From assembly GCA_014706295.1 (NCBI GenBank), contig JACSVZ010000022.1, positions 5,288,830-5,352,829 on the forward strand: DNA of 64,000 bases. The letters are read 5' to 3'. The position numbers and the translations under genes are program-made. This DNA is from Lycocorax pyrrhopterus obiensis. Its lineage: Eukaryota; Chordata; Aves; Passeriformes; Paradisaeidae. Below the pieces are notes generated by a model. It was given only the letters and a program-made list of their open reading frames with translations. It ran no database searches and was not told where the DNA came from. Below are positions 21,501-31,252 of this stretch, piece after piece; positions within the stretch are counted from its first letter, which is position 1; the number at the start of each line of letters is the position of its first letter.

Positions 21501-24500
21501 CCCCATGGGACCACAGTTGGCCAGGGCTCCAGGGCCTCAGTCCAAAGTCACAGAATGGTTTGGGTTGGAAGTGTCCTTACAGATCATCTCATTCCACCCC
21601 TGTCATGGGCAGGGACACCTTCCACTGTCCCAGGCTGCTCCAAGCCCCAATGTCCAACCTGGCCTTGGACACTTCCAGGGATCCAGGGGCAGCCACAGCT
21701 TCTCTGGGCACCCTGTGCCAGGGCCTGCCCACCCTCACAGGGAGGAATTTCTTCCTAATATGCAATCCGAACCTCCTCTTTTTCAGTTTAAAGCCATTCT
21801 CTCTTGTCCTGTCACTCCATGCCTTTGTAAAGCATGTGGAGTATCAAGTCTAATGCACTGGACAGCATTTCTCCCAGTTATTCTGTATAACTGCAAACAC
21901 CGGATACAACTCTGCAGCAAGACCCGTTCATTTCGGTTTGAAGGGTGTTCTCATGGCAGGGGTTAGGAATGAGACGATCTTTAAGGTCCCTTCCAAATCA
22001 AACCATTCTGTGATTCTCTGATTTACAGAAAAGTTTTGTCCAATTCCTTCCAGATTTAAGTTTAGCTGCACACAAGCTTGTGGCTAAGCCACTGGACCAA
22101 CAGCTTTTTGAAACACAGCAAAGGCAAGAAAAAAGAAGTCACCGAGTTTCCCAGGAAGCACAAACATAACAGAGCCCTGCTCAGCCACCAGCTCTGCTCA
22201 CAAACAGACAACACTGTGTGTCAGGACCTGGGAAAAGCCAGGCAGCCCAGCCCAGGATGGTGCAGGACTTACCACCAGTGCCAGGACGAGGGTCCGGACC
22301 TTCTCCCCGATCTCCGGTGAAATGTCATTCCCAAACTGCTGCAGGGTGGTGAGGAAGCGCTTCAGCTTGCTGAGCTGCCGGGCTCCACACGTGGCTGGGA
22401 GCTGCTGGTTGGTCAGAGAGGAGGAGGAGGAGGAGGAAGGGCCATTGCTGAACCTCTGGGGTGGGGATGGGGCCCCATTCAGCGTCGGGGGGGAATGGTT
22501 TATCCCGTTGGGCACTGCAAAGGGGAGACAGAAGCGATGCTGAGCACCAGCTGGGCACATCCCTGTGGTCTGGTGCTTAAGTGGATCCATCCTCCAGCCA
22601 GGAGGCTGCTGCTGCTGCTGAGGGGCAGCTCAGGTGGCTCCACCTCACCCGAGGAGGGCTGACAGATCCTGCCCTGCGCCTGCCATCCCTCCCTGGGGAT
22701 TTACAGGGAGTTTCGCAAACACAGTTGTTTTTTCCAACCTGGTCCCATCTGCAACTTTGCCTCCTGTCAGTGGTGAGCATGTTGAAACAGACTGAAGGGC
22801 TGGAAGTTTGGGAACTCGGCAAGGGATTAGGATAAATTGTTGACATCCCCACGCTGTGGTTGCACAACGTCGAGCCCTGTCTGATGAGCAGCTGTGCACT
22901 GGGGCCCCAGCTTGGTATAAACCCAGAATTTTGGAGTGAAAAGCACATAACTGGAAATAGAGTCATAGCTGATCCACTGGGTTTATCCTTAAAAACCCAG
23001 CCCTTATGGTTTAAAGTGCTGACAAGGGGGCCACAAGGTATAAAAACCATTTCAAATGATGGTGTTCAGAGAAGCCCTGAAACCACCTGGCAGAGCTGCC
23101 CCTTGCCTGTGGGAGGAGCAGAAACTTGCGAAAAAAGATGCCAAAATTTCTGCTGCAGCTTCAAGAGGATCATACCTAATCCTGATGAACCCAGTGAGGG
23201 GTTTTTCAGAGAAGACAGGAGGTACATGAACAGTTAAACCACTCTGAGGCATGCCAGGGTCGGAGGCTGGAAAGGCTCCACACACCTGGACCTTCGTGGT
23301 GAGCACAGGAGGGAAACTTAACCAGAGTCAGTTAAGATGCAAAGAAAGATAAGGCTACAAGAGACCATCAGAGGTGGTTCCTGCTAACCAGGAGGTGACA
23401 GCCCTCACAGACAGACAGAAGATGAGATGAAGGTGAAGGCCAGCACTGAGACGATGGAGGTGCAAAGTCAATGTGAGCTCATGCCTTTCATTATGGAGCA
23501 AAGCAACCTGAAAAACTCCTGTCCTCACTCCCAAAGCAACAGGGACGTCAGGATGTACCCACAGGTACAGCCCCACACAGCACACCAGAGCTGTGTGAAA
23601 GGCAAGGCCTCTAGTAATTACTCATAAAGGCATTTATTTCACTACAAAAGGGTTATAAGTAGGGGTGAAGCTGCCAAGAGAAGCTCCTCTCAAAGAGCAA
23701 AGGCTGTGCAGCTCCATGCTCTCTGGCGGCCACAACTGAGGCGCTTGCCCCCTTCTCTATTTCACTTCCTCTTATTCTTTCAGAGGAAAGCCTGGGAGAG
23801 CAACGGGCTCTATTTATACCTCAGGACAAAGAGGGGCTGTGAGACACCCCTGGGGCTGAGGGGGACGCCTGGGAGAGGCTGCCAAGGAGGGAGCAGAGGG
23901 TGTTGGTGGACAGGGGGATGCCACGGAAGCGAAGCGGGGTCGGGTGGGGGCTGCCGTTAGACACAGCCCCGTAACCGCGCTCTGCGTCTTTGGGCTCACC
24001 CCTCCTGACCCTCTGCCAACGGCATCACCGCAGGGCAGCTGGCAGTTATCTCATCCTGCACATCACCAGGATCTGCTCCACCACAGACCACACAGCCGGG
24101 CTGGCACCTCAGCTTCCAGGTGAGAGCACAGCGCTGGAGCAAGTGAGGCAGTGTACCGAGACCAGTGGGATTGCTGGTTTGGGGGCAGCAGGACGATAAA
24201 ATTCCTGGGAACAAAGTCATCATCTAAGGCTACTCTTAAACTCTGCCGTAGGTCCTACATAGTCTAAGGTTTCGCTGCTTCTCCAACCTTGTGTTAGTGA
24301 TCCATAGGCAGCATGGCTTTGTTCCAACTGCTCCAGCTCAGCTGCCCAAGCCATGGGCTTTGACAGGGCAGGTCACATACCCACTGAGTGACCAAGACCG
24401 TCTGGTGCAACTGAGAAAGGAAAAAGCAAGAACCAACTTCACCACAGGTCGCATCTCTCATCTATCTCGGAAAGAGGCAATTAAGTCATCTGCAATCAGC

Positions 24501-25757
24501 AGATTCAGGCTTCTTGGCCCTTAACAGCATGCCAAGCATCCTCATTGGAAAAATTAATTTCTGTCACTTTGCTAATGGTCTTTTTCTGCCTGAGCAAAAG
24601 GAGAGCCATTAAAAATGCCTGAGCACATAAAGATGGGGACAATGTGTCTGGAGGGATAACCCGGTGATTACTGCTGCTGCCAGCACCACGCAGCACATCA
24701 GAGTGCGTCCTCCAGGAGCTGGAAATCTCCGAATCCCACTGCCAGCATGGAACTCTGAGATAGCCCAGGCACCGTCGTGGACAGCACAGCAACGTAGAAC
24801 CAGTTAGGGAACACTCTGTGCAGGGAAAAGGGGTGAGGAGAGCACGGAAATGTGTGGGGGTCAGATAACTCCATGCCCAACAAAGTAAAGCAGCTTTGCT
24901 CCGGAACAATGCTTTTAAAAAGACATTAAATAGCTTAAAAGTTGGCTAAAGAAGGAAAAAAAAGACCCTTTCTAGGCTGTAAGAAAAGGCTGAAGGTCCT
25001 TTCCATCCATGGAGTCACCTCTGAGCAATGCTCAGCTAGAAGAAGTGGGTGCAAGGCTGTGCTACAGCTGGGCAGGATCAAGACTGACTGAGGCTTAATA
25101 GGAAAGATTATAAAGAGAAACTGGAGAAAAGAGAATCTGGATGGACAGCAAGGAATTTTCAAGGCTGGGAAATTAAAAAAAAAAGAAAAACTTTCTAATC
25201 TCAGCTGCAGGAATGCTGTCTGCAAAGTGAGATACAGCAGAGTGGGAATTAACTCCTCCACAAGATAGAGCGGAAAGCCCAGCTCTCGGCTTGCTTGAAG
25301 CCGGCCTGATAAAAGATTCAATTTCTTAAGGAGTTTATGGTGGAAATCAAGGCTGCACCTGCAAAGAGAAGGACTCAAGGCAGCACCAGGAGCAAGGCAG
25401 GAGCAGGCAGGGGGGCACAGGGGGATTACACAGCCTGTTTTATGTCCTGCATGCATTACAGAACTGCAGGAAAGCCCCAGTCCTCCCTCCCTTAGAGCCA
25501 GGCAGCGTCACCCGCCGTGCCCTGGCTGAGACATCCCCGGTGAGTTCTCTGAGCAGAGCCTTCCCTCCTGGCTAGAGCTGGTCCCAGGAAAAGCAGCATT
25601 ACTGGGGTCTTACGTGCAGTCGGAGTGAAGGACACGGGCCGGGGGCCGCCGGGGTTGACGGGGGGCAGCGGCGGCATGTTGGGAGGAGAGGACCTGGACT
25701 GTATCTTCACTTCCACGGGCGATCCGGGCATCACTGGCACCCTCTTCTCACCAGCAA
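12286..25757 (-). CDS. CBFA2T2: CBFA2T2 (MTGR1) transcriptional corepressor, ten 3' coding exons
   Basis: ETO/MTG-family nuclear corepressor that scaffolds NCoR/SMRT, SIN3 and HDACs on DNA-bound factors. Coding exons (5' to 3', minus strand) are 25614-25757, 22273-22514, 20571-20660, 19652-19833, 18775-19028, 18034-18119, 16879-17074, 15465-15533, 14951-15141 and 12286-12573. They sum to 1,742 bases, and phases chain to 579 complete codons plus TAG. Numbering from the first complete codon: P/S-rich N-terminus 1-90; NHR1/TAFH about 90-185 ([20 protein letters not shown]); NHR2 heptad helix about 315-365 ([20 protein letters not shown]); NHR3 about 410-470; MYND finger about 486-523. The match to remembered human CBFA2T2 is near-continuous, including the end [14 protein letters not shown], and separates it from RUNX1T1 and CBFA2T3. 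The 5'-terminal coding exon is not identified; residue 9 (MPGSPVEVK) is a possible internal start. Confidence 0.95.
13080..13260. promoter_or_regulatory. Intragenic CpG-rich patch
   Basis: A short block with many CG dinucleotides (GGCCGCCGGG, CTCGGAGCGCGGGG, GCGCCGGAGCGGCGG) contrasts with the flanking intron. It could be an intragenic CpG island or enhancer; no exon is seen in it. Confidence 0.4.
14731..14865 (+). mobile_element. CR1 3' fragment
   Basis: The sequence runs from GGTGTTGAAG through CTGGTCTAGTGGAAGGTGTC and CATGGCAGGGG to ACGATTCTATGA. It ends about 85 bases downstream, in transcription direction, of the exon 10 donor and is antisense to the gene. Confidence 0.88.
14951..15141 (-). 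CDS. CBFA2T2: CBFA2T2 exon 10 (NHR3)
   Basis: The acceptor is TTTCCTTCCAG and the donor is ACCGAG|GTGAGG. It encodes [40 protein letters not shown] and [12 protein letters not shown], the NHR3 coiled coil. Confidence 0.95.
15465..15533 (-). CDS. CBFA2T2: CBFA2T2 exon 9 (NHR3 start)
   Basis: A 69-base exon encoding [23 protein letters not shown]; the donor is AAAGCCG|GTGAGT. The acceptor is a tandem CAGCAG. I chose the downstream AG because it restores the human residue count (SADSVGSDSL against SADSLSNDSQ). The upstream AG would add three bases, up to 15,536. Confidence 0.9.
15534..16878 (-). other. CBFA2T2 intron between exons 8 and 9
   Basis: AT-rich, with T/A runs around 16,040-16,100 and 16,290-16,420. 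No repeat or exon is recognised. Confidence 0.6.
16879..17074 (-). CDS. CBFA2T2: CBFA2T2 exon 8 (NHR2 helix)
   Basis: The acceptor is TGCTCCCGCAG and the donor is GGCAGCG|GTGAGG. It encodes [36 protein letters not shown] and then [20 protein letters not shown]. The heptad helix that tetramerises MTG proteins is intact. The part after the helix is GC- and CpG-rich and differs more from human than the rest. Confidence 0.95.
17075..18033 (-). other. CBFA2T2 intron between exons 7 and 8
   Basis: Mixed-composition intron with no recognisable repeat, RNA gene or exon. Confidence 0.6.
18034..18119 (-). CDS. CBFA2T2: CBFA2T2 exon 7 (NHR2 start)
   Basis: The acceptor is GCTTGTTGCAG and the donor is GATCAC|GTAAGG. 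It encodes [28 protein letters not shown], the entry to the NHR2 oligomerisation helix. Confidence 0.95.
18120..18774 (-). other. CBFA2T2 intron between exons 6 and 7
   Basis: Ordinary intron sequence; nothing further is recognised. Confidence 0.6.
18775..19028 (-). CDS. CBFA2T2: CBFA2T2 exon 6 (P/S/T linker)
   Basis: The acceptor is TGTGGTTGCAG and the donor is GGCTTG|GTGAGA. It encodes [20 protein letters not shown] (the likely nuclear-localisation area), [20 protein letters not shown], and [20 protein letters not shown] before [12 protein letters not shown]. Confidence 0.95.
19029..19651 (-). other. CBFA2T2 intron between exons 5 and 6
   Basis: Partly AT-rich (19,230-19,340) intron sequence. 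No repeat or exon is recognised. Confidence 0.6.
19652..19833 (-). CDS. CBFA2T2: CBFA2T2 exon 5 (NHR1 end)
   Basis: The acceptor is TTGTTTTGCAG and the donor is CCAGACAG|GTGAAA. It encodes [35 protein letters not shown], then the linker [20 protein letters not shown]. Confidence 0.95.
19834..20570 (-). other. CBFA2T2 intron between exons 4 and 5
   Basis: Contains one plus-oriented CR1 tail (20,079-20,249), antisense to the gene. Otherwise nothing is recognised. Confidence 0.6.
20079..20249 (+). mobile_element. CR1 3' fragment
   Basis: The sequence runs from GTTACCCAGAGAAATTGTGG through CTCAAGGCCAGGTTGGACGG and CCATGGCAGGGGGTTGGAAT to GCGATTCTGTGA. It lies in the intron downstream of CBFA2T2 exon 4, antisense to the gene. 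Confidence 0.92.
20571..20660 (-). CDS. CBFA2T2: CBFA2T2 exon 4 (NHR1 middle)
   Basis: The acceptor is TTTTCTCAG and the donor is CTGAAG|GTGACA. This is a 90-base phase-0 exon of 30 codons, [30 protein letters not shown]. Skipping it would keep the frame but remove NHR1 helices. Inverted CR1 copies lie in both flanking introns. Confidence 0.95.
21548..21838 (-). mobile_element. CR1 3' fragment
   Basis: Starts with TCACAGAATGGTTTGGGTTG, the reverse complement of a CR1 tail. It continues through GGGCAGGGACACCTTCCACT, CCTTGGACACTTCCAGGGAT and GGAGGAATTTCTTCCTAATA. It is in the same orientation as CBFA2T2. Confidence 0.92.
21940..22022 (+). mobile_element. CR1 tail remnant
   Basis: CATGGCAGGGGTTAGGAATG, GATCTTTAAGGTCCCTTCC and CATTCTGTGATTCTCTGA form a very short CR1 tail about 100 bases from an oppositely oriented copy. 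Confidence 0.8.
22273..22514 (-). CDS. CBFA2T2: CBFA2T2 exon 3 (NHR1 start)
   Basis: The acceptor is CCCCTTTGCAG and the donor is CTGGTG|GTAAGT. It encodes [19 protein letters not shown], a serine run coded by TCC triplets, then [20 protein letters not shown] and the first NHR1/TAFH helices up to VLALV. NHR1 binds E-protein activation domains in the family. Confidence 0.95.
22515..25613 (-). other. CBFA2T2 intron between exons 2 and 3
   Basis: A 3.1 kb intron. No CR1 or exon is recognised. A CTG run lies near 22,606. Confidence 0.6.
25614..25757 (-). CDS. CBFA2T2: CBFA2T2 exon 2
   Basis: The acceptor is CTTGGTACAG and the donor is CTGCAC|GTAAGA. It encodes [20 protein letters not shown], then a P-rich stretch ending VSFTPTA. 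The first two bases (TT) complete a codon begun upstream; human has the equivalent V-G-P-E-K-R junction. The Met at MPGSPVEVK has G at -3 and could initiate shorter isoforms. Exon number follows the usual human numbering and is approximate. Confidence 0.93.
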
Positions 25758-28700
25758 CTGTACCAAGAGAAGGTGGCAAGGCTTAGTGACAGTCACTGAC
25801 ACGCATTTCCCCGCCCAGCACGCCAGGAACAGTTGCAAGGGTGAAGATAAGAGCTGGGGGAAGTCACGCAAGGCTCCCACGCCGCTCCGCACGCCCCGAG
25901 CTGGGGACAGGCACCCGGGGTCACTCTCGTGGTGTCTGTGCTCACCACCCCAGCTTCCTGACTCCATCTCCTCACCCCTCATGCCCGAAGATGCTGTTCA
26001 AAGTATTCCTGTCAATCTGCTTTGTCCCCATTTCAGATCTCTTTGACACTCCCCAGACGTGCCACACACACCTCGCTGAGCCTTTCCGGAGGAATCACAA
26101 CCTCTGGAAGCCATGCAACAGGGAACCTGGATTTGTGCTGGGCCAGAAGTGACTGGAAGGGGCCTGGGGTTGTAGAGATGAGCTGATATCAGCTACTCAC
26201 AGCCCCTCTCCTGTGTGCAGTCTCTACTGTCTAATCCATCATCAGCTCAAACTGCAGCTTCCTTCCAGCCTCCGAGGGATGTCCCAGCTCAGGGGAAGTG
26301 TGACCACACCCCCAGCTCCAGTGGCTGGGATCAGCTTCACAGGACAAAAAGGAGGAAACATGCTCATGTAATAGGGGGACGCTTTTTTTTTTTTGGGTGG
26401 GGTGTTTTGGGGTGTTTTTGGTTTTTAAAATGCAGACAACTCAGCAGATGAAGCCTAAGGATCTCCAAAGCACAGCTCCCATGGGAGCCAATCCCATTCC
26501 AGGGGTGCTCTGTATTGCACTGCCTGCATCTCCAGTGTCCATGACCCCAAACAAATCACCCCTCTGAGATGACGGCCCCCACTCCCTGCTCTTCAAGCTG
26601 CCCCTCCCCTCGCTCAATTAACTCACTAACGAGATGTGAGCAGCTTGTCCCACCCAGGAACACGGCTGGGTCCCCAGCACGTCCAGCTGCACCCCAGCTC
26701 AGGCTGTGAGAGAGCTCAACTCAACTTCCACCTCTCTCCAGTGATGCAAGCTGGGCTTGGGACCATTACCACCTAATTTGTTATCCACAGCTCTTACCAG
26801 TACCTGTCAGCTGCAAGAAACTCAGCTTTTGAGCCAGGGCAAAGCGATTAAATGCTGCATTCCCACAGAGCACTGAATAGGTGGCAAACTTCTGCACTGA
26901 AATACAACACAAACCTGCTACTTCTCGACTCCCAACAACAAAAACGCTGCTTTCGAGAGCAGAGAAGGCACAAACTGGCAGCTGAGCCCTCGTGTTGCTG
27001 CCTGGGATCTGCTCTGTCAGCCCCAGCACCTGCTCTGCCACCGAGCTGCCTCATTTATTTTCCTTATGGCAAGTCATGGGGAATGCCAGCGAGGTAACAA
27101 ATGAACTTCGTTATTCCCAGCATTTCTTTCTGCTGTTTGCAGGAAGGAGAAGCAGGGATGACACACACTGAAAATCCATGTTTTTCCTGCCCTGTCAGTG
27201 CAGGTGGAATAACTTGGGTTGGAATCGCTACAAAACCCACATCCCAGAACATTTGTGTCTTCATTTATCTAAGCTTGCTTTCAAGAAAAGGAAAAAAATT
27301 CTAGGCTTTGCTTTCATGAAGTGGGGAGATACTGAAGCCATGGGAAACTACTATTAATTTTAACATATAATAACTACATTAATCCCACATTGCAAACTAC
27401 TAGACATGTGGTCCAACTTCCATACAATTGAACCCTGATGTGCAGACTCTCCCTGTCATTCCCATGCACGAATATGATATTCAGATGAATAACCATGCAC
27501 TGATGTAGGAATATGACATCATTTATACACAGGCACCTATTCCAGCAGGTGAGTTTATCAGCAAGAGCAGGGAGAACCCCCTGACTTTCTTTCCTCTCCA
27601 AAGAAATGCAGCAGAACAGTGAGAGAGCTGATTTTGTGCACAAACTTTGGGGTATTTCTACCACAGAAAGTCTGGGTTCCCTCACCCAGGCAAGGAAGGG
27701 AAACATTGCTAAATGACCCAAATTTTTCTATCAAAAGAGCACTAATTGTGCCTCTCCAGCACTTGGTGTCAGCTGCCCGATGACCATCCAGGCACCCACT
27801 GTCACCACCTGCCTCCTCTTCTTCTCCCTCTTCCCATGAAACCCCCTTTCCCAGGTGTACACGGCCAACCTGATATTGCCATACTCTGGAGAGCACGAAA
27901 TCCTTGAGTTTTCTCCAATTCCTTCCTAAAATGTTCCTAGGGCACGTTAAGAAAGCAGAACTAATTTGGTTAATTTACAGGGAGGGAGATAAATTTCACA
28001 TGGAATTTATAACCCCAAAATAAAACCAGCTACTGTGTGAGACACCAAAACTGAAGCCCACAAGAAGCCAACACCTTCTTTTCCAAGCCCACTCCAACAG
28101 ACAAGAAGCAAACAGGATTGTTAAATTTAAAAGCTTCCTGCTAATGACCTGGGGCATCTATAAATGCAGATAAAAACCATCTTTCTGAAGCTCTTCATTT
28201 TTAGCCTAAACACATCCATTTAATGAGAATCATGTGAGCAAACCAGGCTGAGACCAAGGGGTTGAGTCAGCCTCGAGTTGACCTGGGGCTAAAACTGAGC
28301 CAGTGAGCTGCTCCCTGGAGAAAGGCTGCCTTCCTAGTCTCATTCTTTCACTTCCACCACTTGGAAATATTTACTGGCTCACCAAGAGCAGCTTTTCAGC
28401 GCTGCCTCCAGATGCACAGGGAGGATGCAGGGATGCTCCCCGAAACGTGTGCAAGTCACTCAGCTGTATCACTCACCTAGAGAGTCAAATGCCATCACAG
28501 ATTTTGGATGATACTCTAACAAGAATAATTGTTGTCAATGACTGAATGCTCCAAGTACCAGAGCAAGACACCTGCCCAAATTGGAAACATTGCACTGTTT
28601 TCCTTCAAAAACTCCTCCTTCCAAACTTTACCCGGATTAGAAACCCAAATGCTGTTGCTACTTCTCAAGCAGTGCCTGCAGGAGCAGGCCAGACATGTTT

Positions 28701-31204
28701 ATGGCACAACACTTTGGCTGCCAAGCTGCCAAATGTCCAAACTTTGCAGTGACACGTGCTCAGCTTTGCACCTGGACCTGCCCAGGGTAACCAGGGAAAG
28801 AGGCGTCAGCGACGTGGACACCTGGGCGGGAGAGCTGCCTTCCCAGCCTCAGACCCACTGGAATTCCACATGGGAAGACGACTCAGAGAGAACAAAACCC
28901 AACGAGATGCTGTTTTAGCCTTGGCTCCATGCAAGAATTCCATCTCCTCCCAACAGTGGCGGGCTGTGCAGCGCAGATTTCGCAGTTACAGACCTCAGAT
29001 GCTCGAGCTGCCGGCTGGGCACGGGCAGCTGCAGGCACAGACCAGCCTGTGCTCCTGCCCTATATATTCATGTGTCCCATTTAAGGAGCCCAGGTGTGCA
29101 CGAGACTAGAAAGCCCCAGAGCTGTGAGTACACCTGGAGCCCTCCCTCCCTCCCTCCCTGACATGCTGCAAGGCCCTGGGTTCATCTGCCTCCGCTCTGG
29201 CTGTCGGTGTGCACCAGATTTCCTTCGCTGCTCCAGTTCCCAGCCTGGCGTAACAAATTAAAAAGGAACATATGTCAGGATTAAGTGCAGCTGATGGTTT
29301 TCCTTTCTGGAGAGGAGAAAGAGCAAAGTGAGACAACGGGACAAGATGGCAAAATAAAATCTGGGGTCTCGACTGATCCTCAGAGAAGTCCCACTACTGC
29401 ATTCCCAGCTCTCCAGCACCACAGCACATTTCAGAGGGGGCAGTTTCAACACCAACTCGAGACAGATTTCATCCTATTTATTTTCTTTAAAGAAGTCTTC
29501 TACCCATAGTATTTAGTACAAAGAGAGTGTTGCTGTGACAGATAACCCCTGACGAATGGCCAGCATTTACTTGCACTATAAACTGTATACAGAAGCTGCT
29601 TTATCAATCTCTTCATGCTTGTGGGCTTGAGAAAAGGGAAAAGGCACAAGAAAAAAAAACAGCAACAAGTTAGGGAGTACCTCAAGTACACTGGAATTTA
29701 AATTAATCCTTAAATTCCTTTGGCAATTAGAGAATAAACTAAGCTATGAAAAAGAAGTAAAAACAGTGCATGAGGAGAAGGGGACGTTGCCTTCCCCAAA
29801 AAAGCAAGATAAGGAACTGGAGAAGAGTGACAGTGAGGCAGACAGACACAAATGGCCTCCTCCTCATCCTCTGCCCAAAGTTCAAAATCTAGGTCAAGGC
29901 AGTATCAGGAGGTGCTCCACTCTGCTCAAGAGAAAGCCTCGATTTAGATTCCACGGCAGAGCCACGGATTTGCTGAGACCAAGGGAAGACAGGAAGAGCC
30001 ACTGCTACAGGGCAGAAAACGTGGATGCTTTATATGAATTTACACTGTAGTGTCTGCATGGGCACAATTTAATCCCTGAGCGAGCACATGGAGTATGTGC
30101 AGGTCCTGTATGTCAGCTCGAGACAGCAAAGCCTTTCCTCCTCCCTCACGGGACATGGATTTCAAGCCTGTGGCTGGGTGTTTGGAGGGCTCCTACAGCA
30201 GGAATGTGGATATCTTCAAGCCATTCCTGATGCACAGGTAGCATTCCCCTTGATTCCCTGGCATGAGAGTTAAGGAGGAAGGATGAATCTGCCTGCCCTG
30301 GGAGTGACTTCGGAGTTTTCATTTGTAAATAAGCTGCAGAGAGTCAGAACTTCCTCTCACCAATCCATGTGCCAGAGTTGAGCTCTCCAGCTTTCTGCAG
30401 AAGTCAAACCATGAAATATCTTGGAAGAAATAAGAGAAAAACCACATGAAACATGAGACAGCCCTGCAACACCAGCAGCTATGCCCAGGTAAGGGCAGCT
30501 TGCAGGACAGAGAACAGGCTCAAAATCAAACCTTGTCAGCAAAGCTTTGACCACCAAGTGGTTACATTGCAAACCTGTAAATTAACAGAGATATTTTTTG
30601 AGCAAAAGGCTGTGCACAAGGGTTTGCCCAGTGGTTCAGTCTCAGGAGGGAAAGCATGTAATGGTTTGAGACAGAAAGAAGAGGCTTAATCAAAGCAGAC
30701 ATGTGCCACTTTCATCTAGAAGAGGCAGAACGTATTAATAACCTAAAAAGCCTCTCCTCACCTCCAAAAGTTAAAAGCCCCAAATTCATACCTGCCTCTT
30801 GAGAGCAAGGGACTGGAGAACTGTCCCAGTAACAGCAGCCACGGTTAAGTCCAGCAGGAAAAATTCTTCGGTCACCCATGAGCCAGGTCTGAGCTTGTTC
30901 CGGAGCCAGTGCACAAACAGACCTCAAAGACGACCCAGCTATTTCAGAACATCCCCCAAAGCAAGGGAGATCAGCCACACCTCTCTTTCCACTGGCCCTG
31001 ACACCTCAGGTGAGCACTTGGACTAGAGGCATGAACTATAGATCACCTACAAGTCAGCAAAACGACCCCTTCCTACAAACAGTCCTTGGAACTTCTTTCC
31101 CCGCCGTTTACACGGATCAGAGTTCCTGGTTTAAGATAAAGCAATGCCAAACTTGGCTGAATGGATAGAGCGGCCATTGCAAACAGGGAAATGAAGGAGG
31201 GACA

Positions 31205-31252
31205 GACCTTTCTTTAACAGCCCCTTCTGACCCAAACAATTCTATAATTCTA
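31205..31252 (+). mobile_element. Possible CR1 tail remnant
   Basis: CCCCTTCTGACCCAAACAAT followed by TCTATAATTCTACA resembles a degraded CR1 3' end. It is too short to be certain. Confidence 0.35.

Larger units (their letters stand above)
20661..22272 (-). other. CBFA2T2 intron between exons 3 and 4
   Basis: Contains two CR1 fragments in opposite orientation (21,548-21,838 minus and 21,940-22,022 plus). The remainder is unremarkable. Confidence 0.65.
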
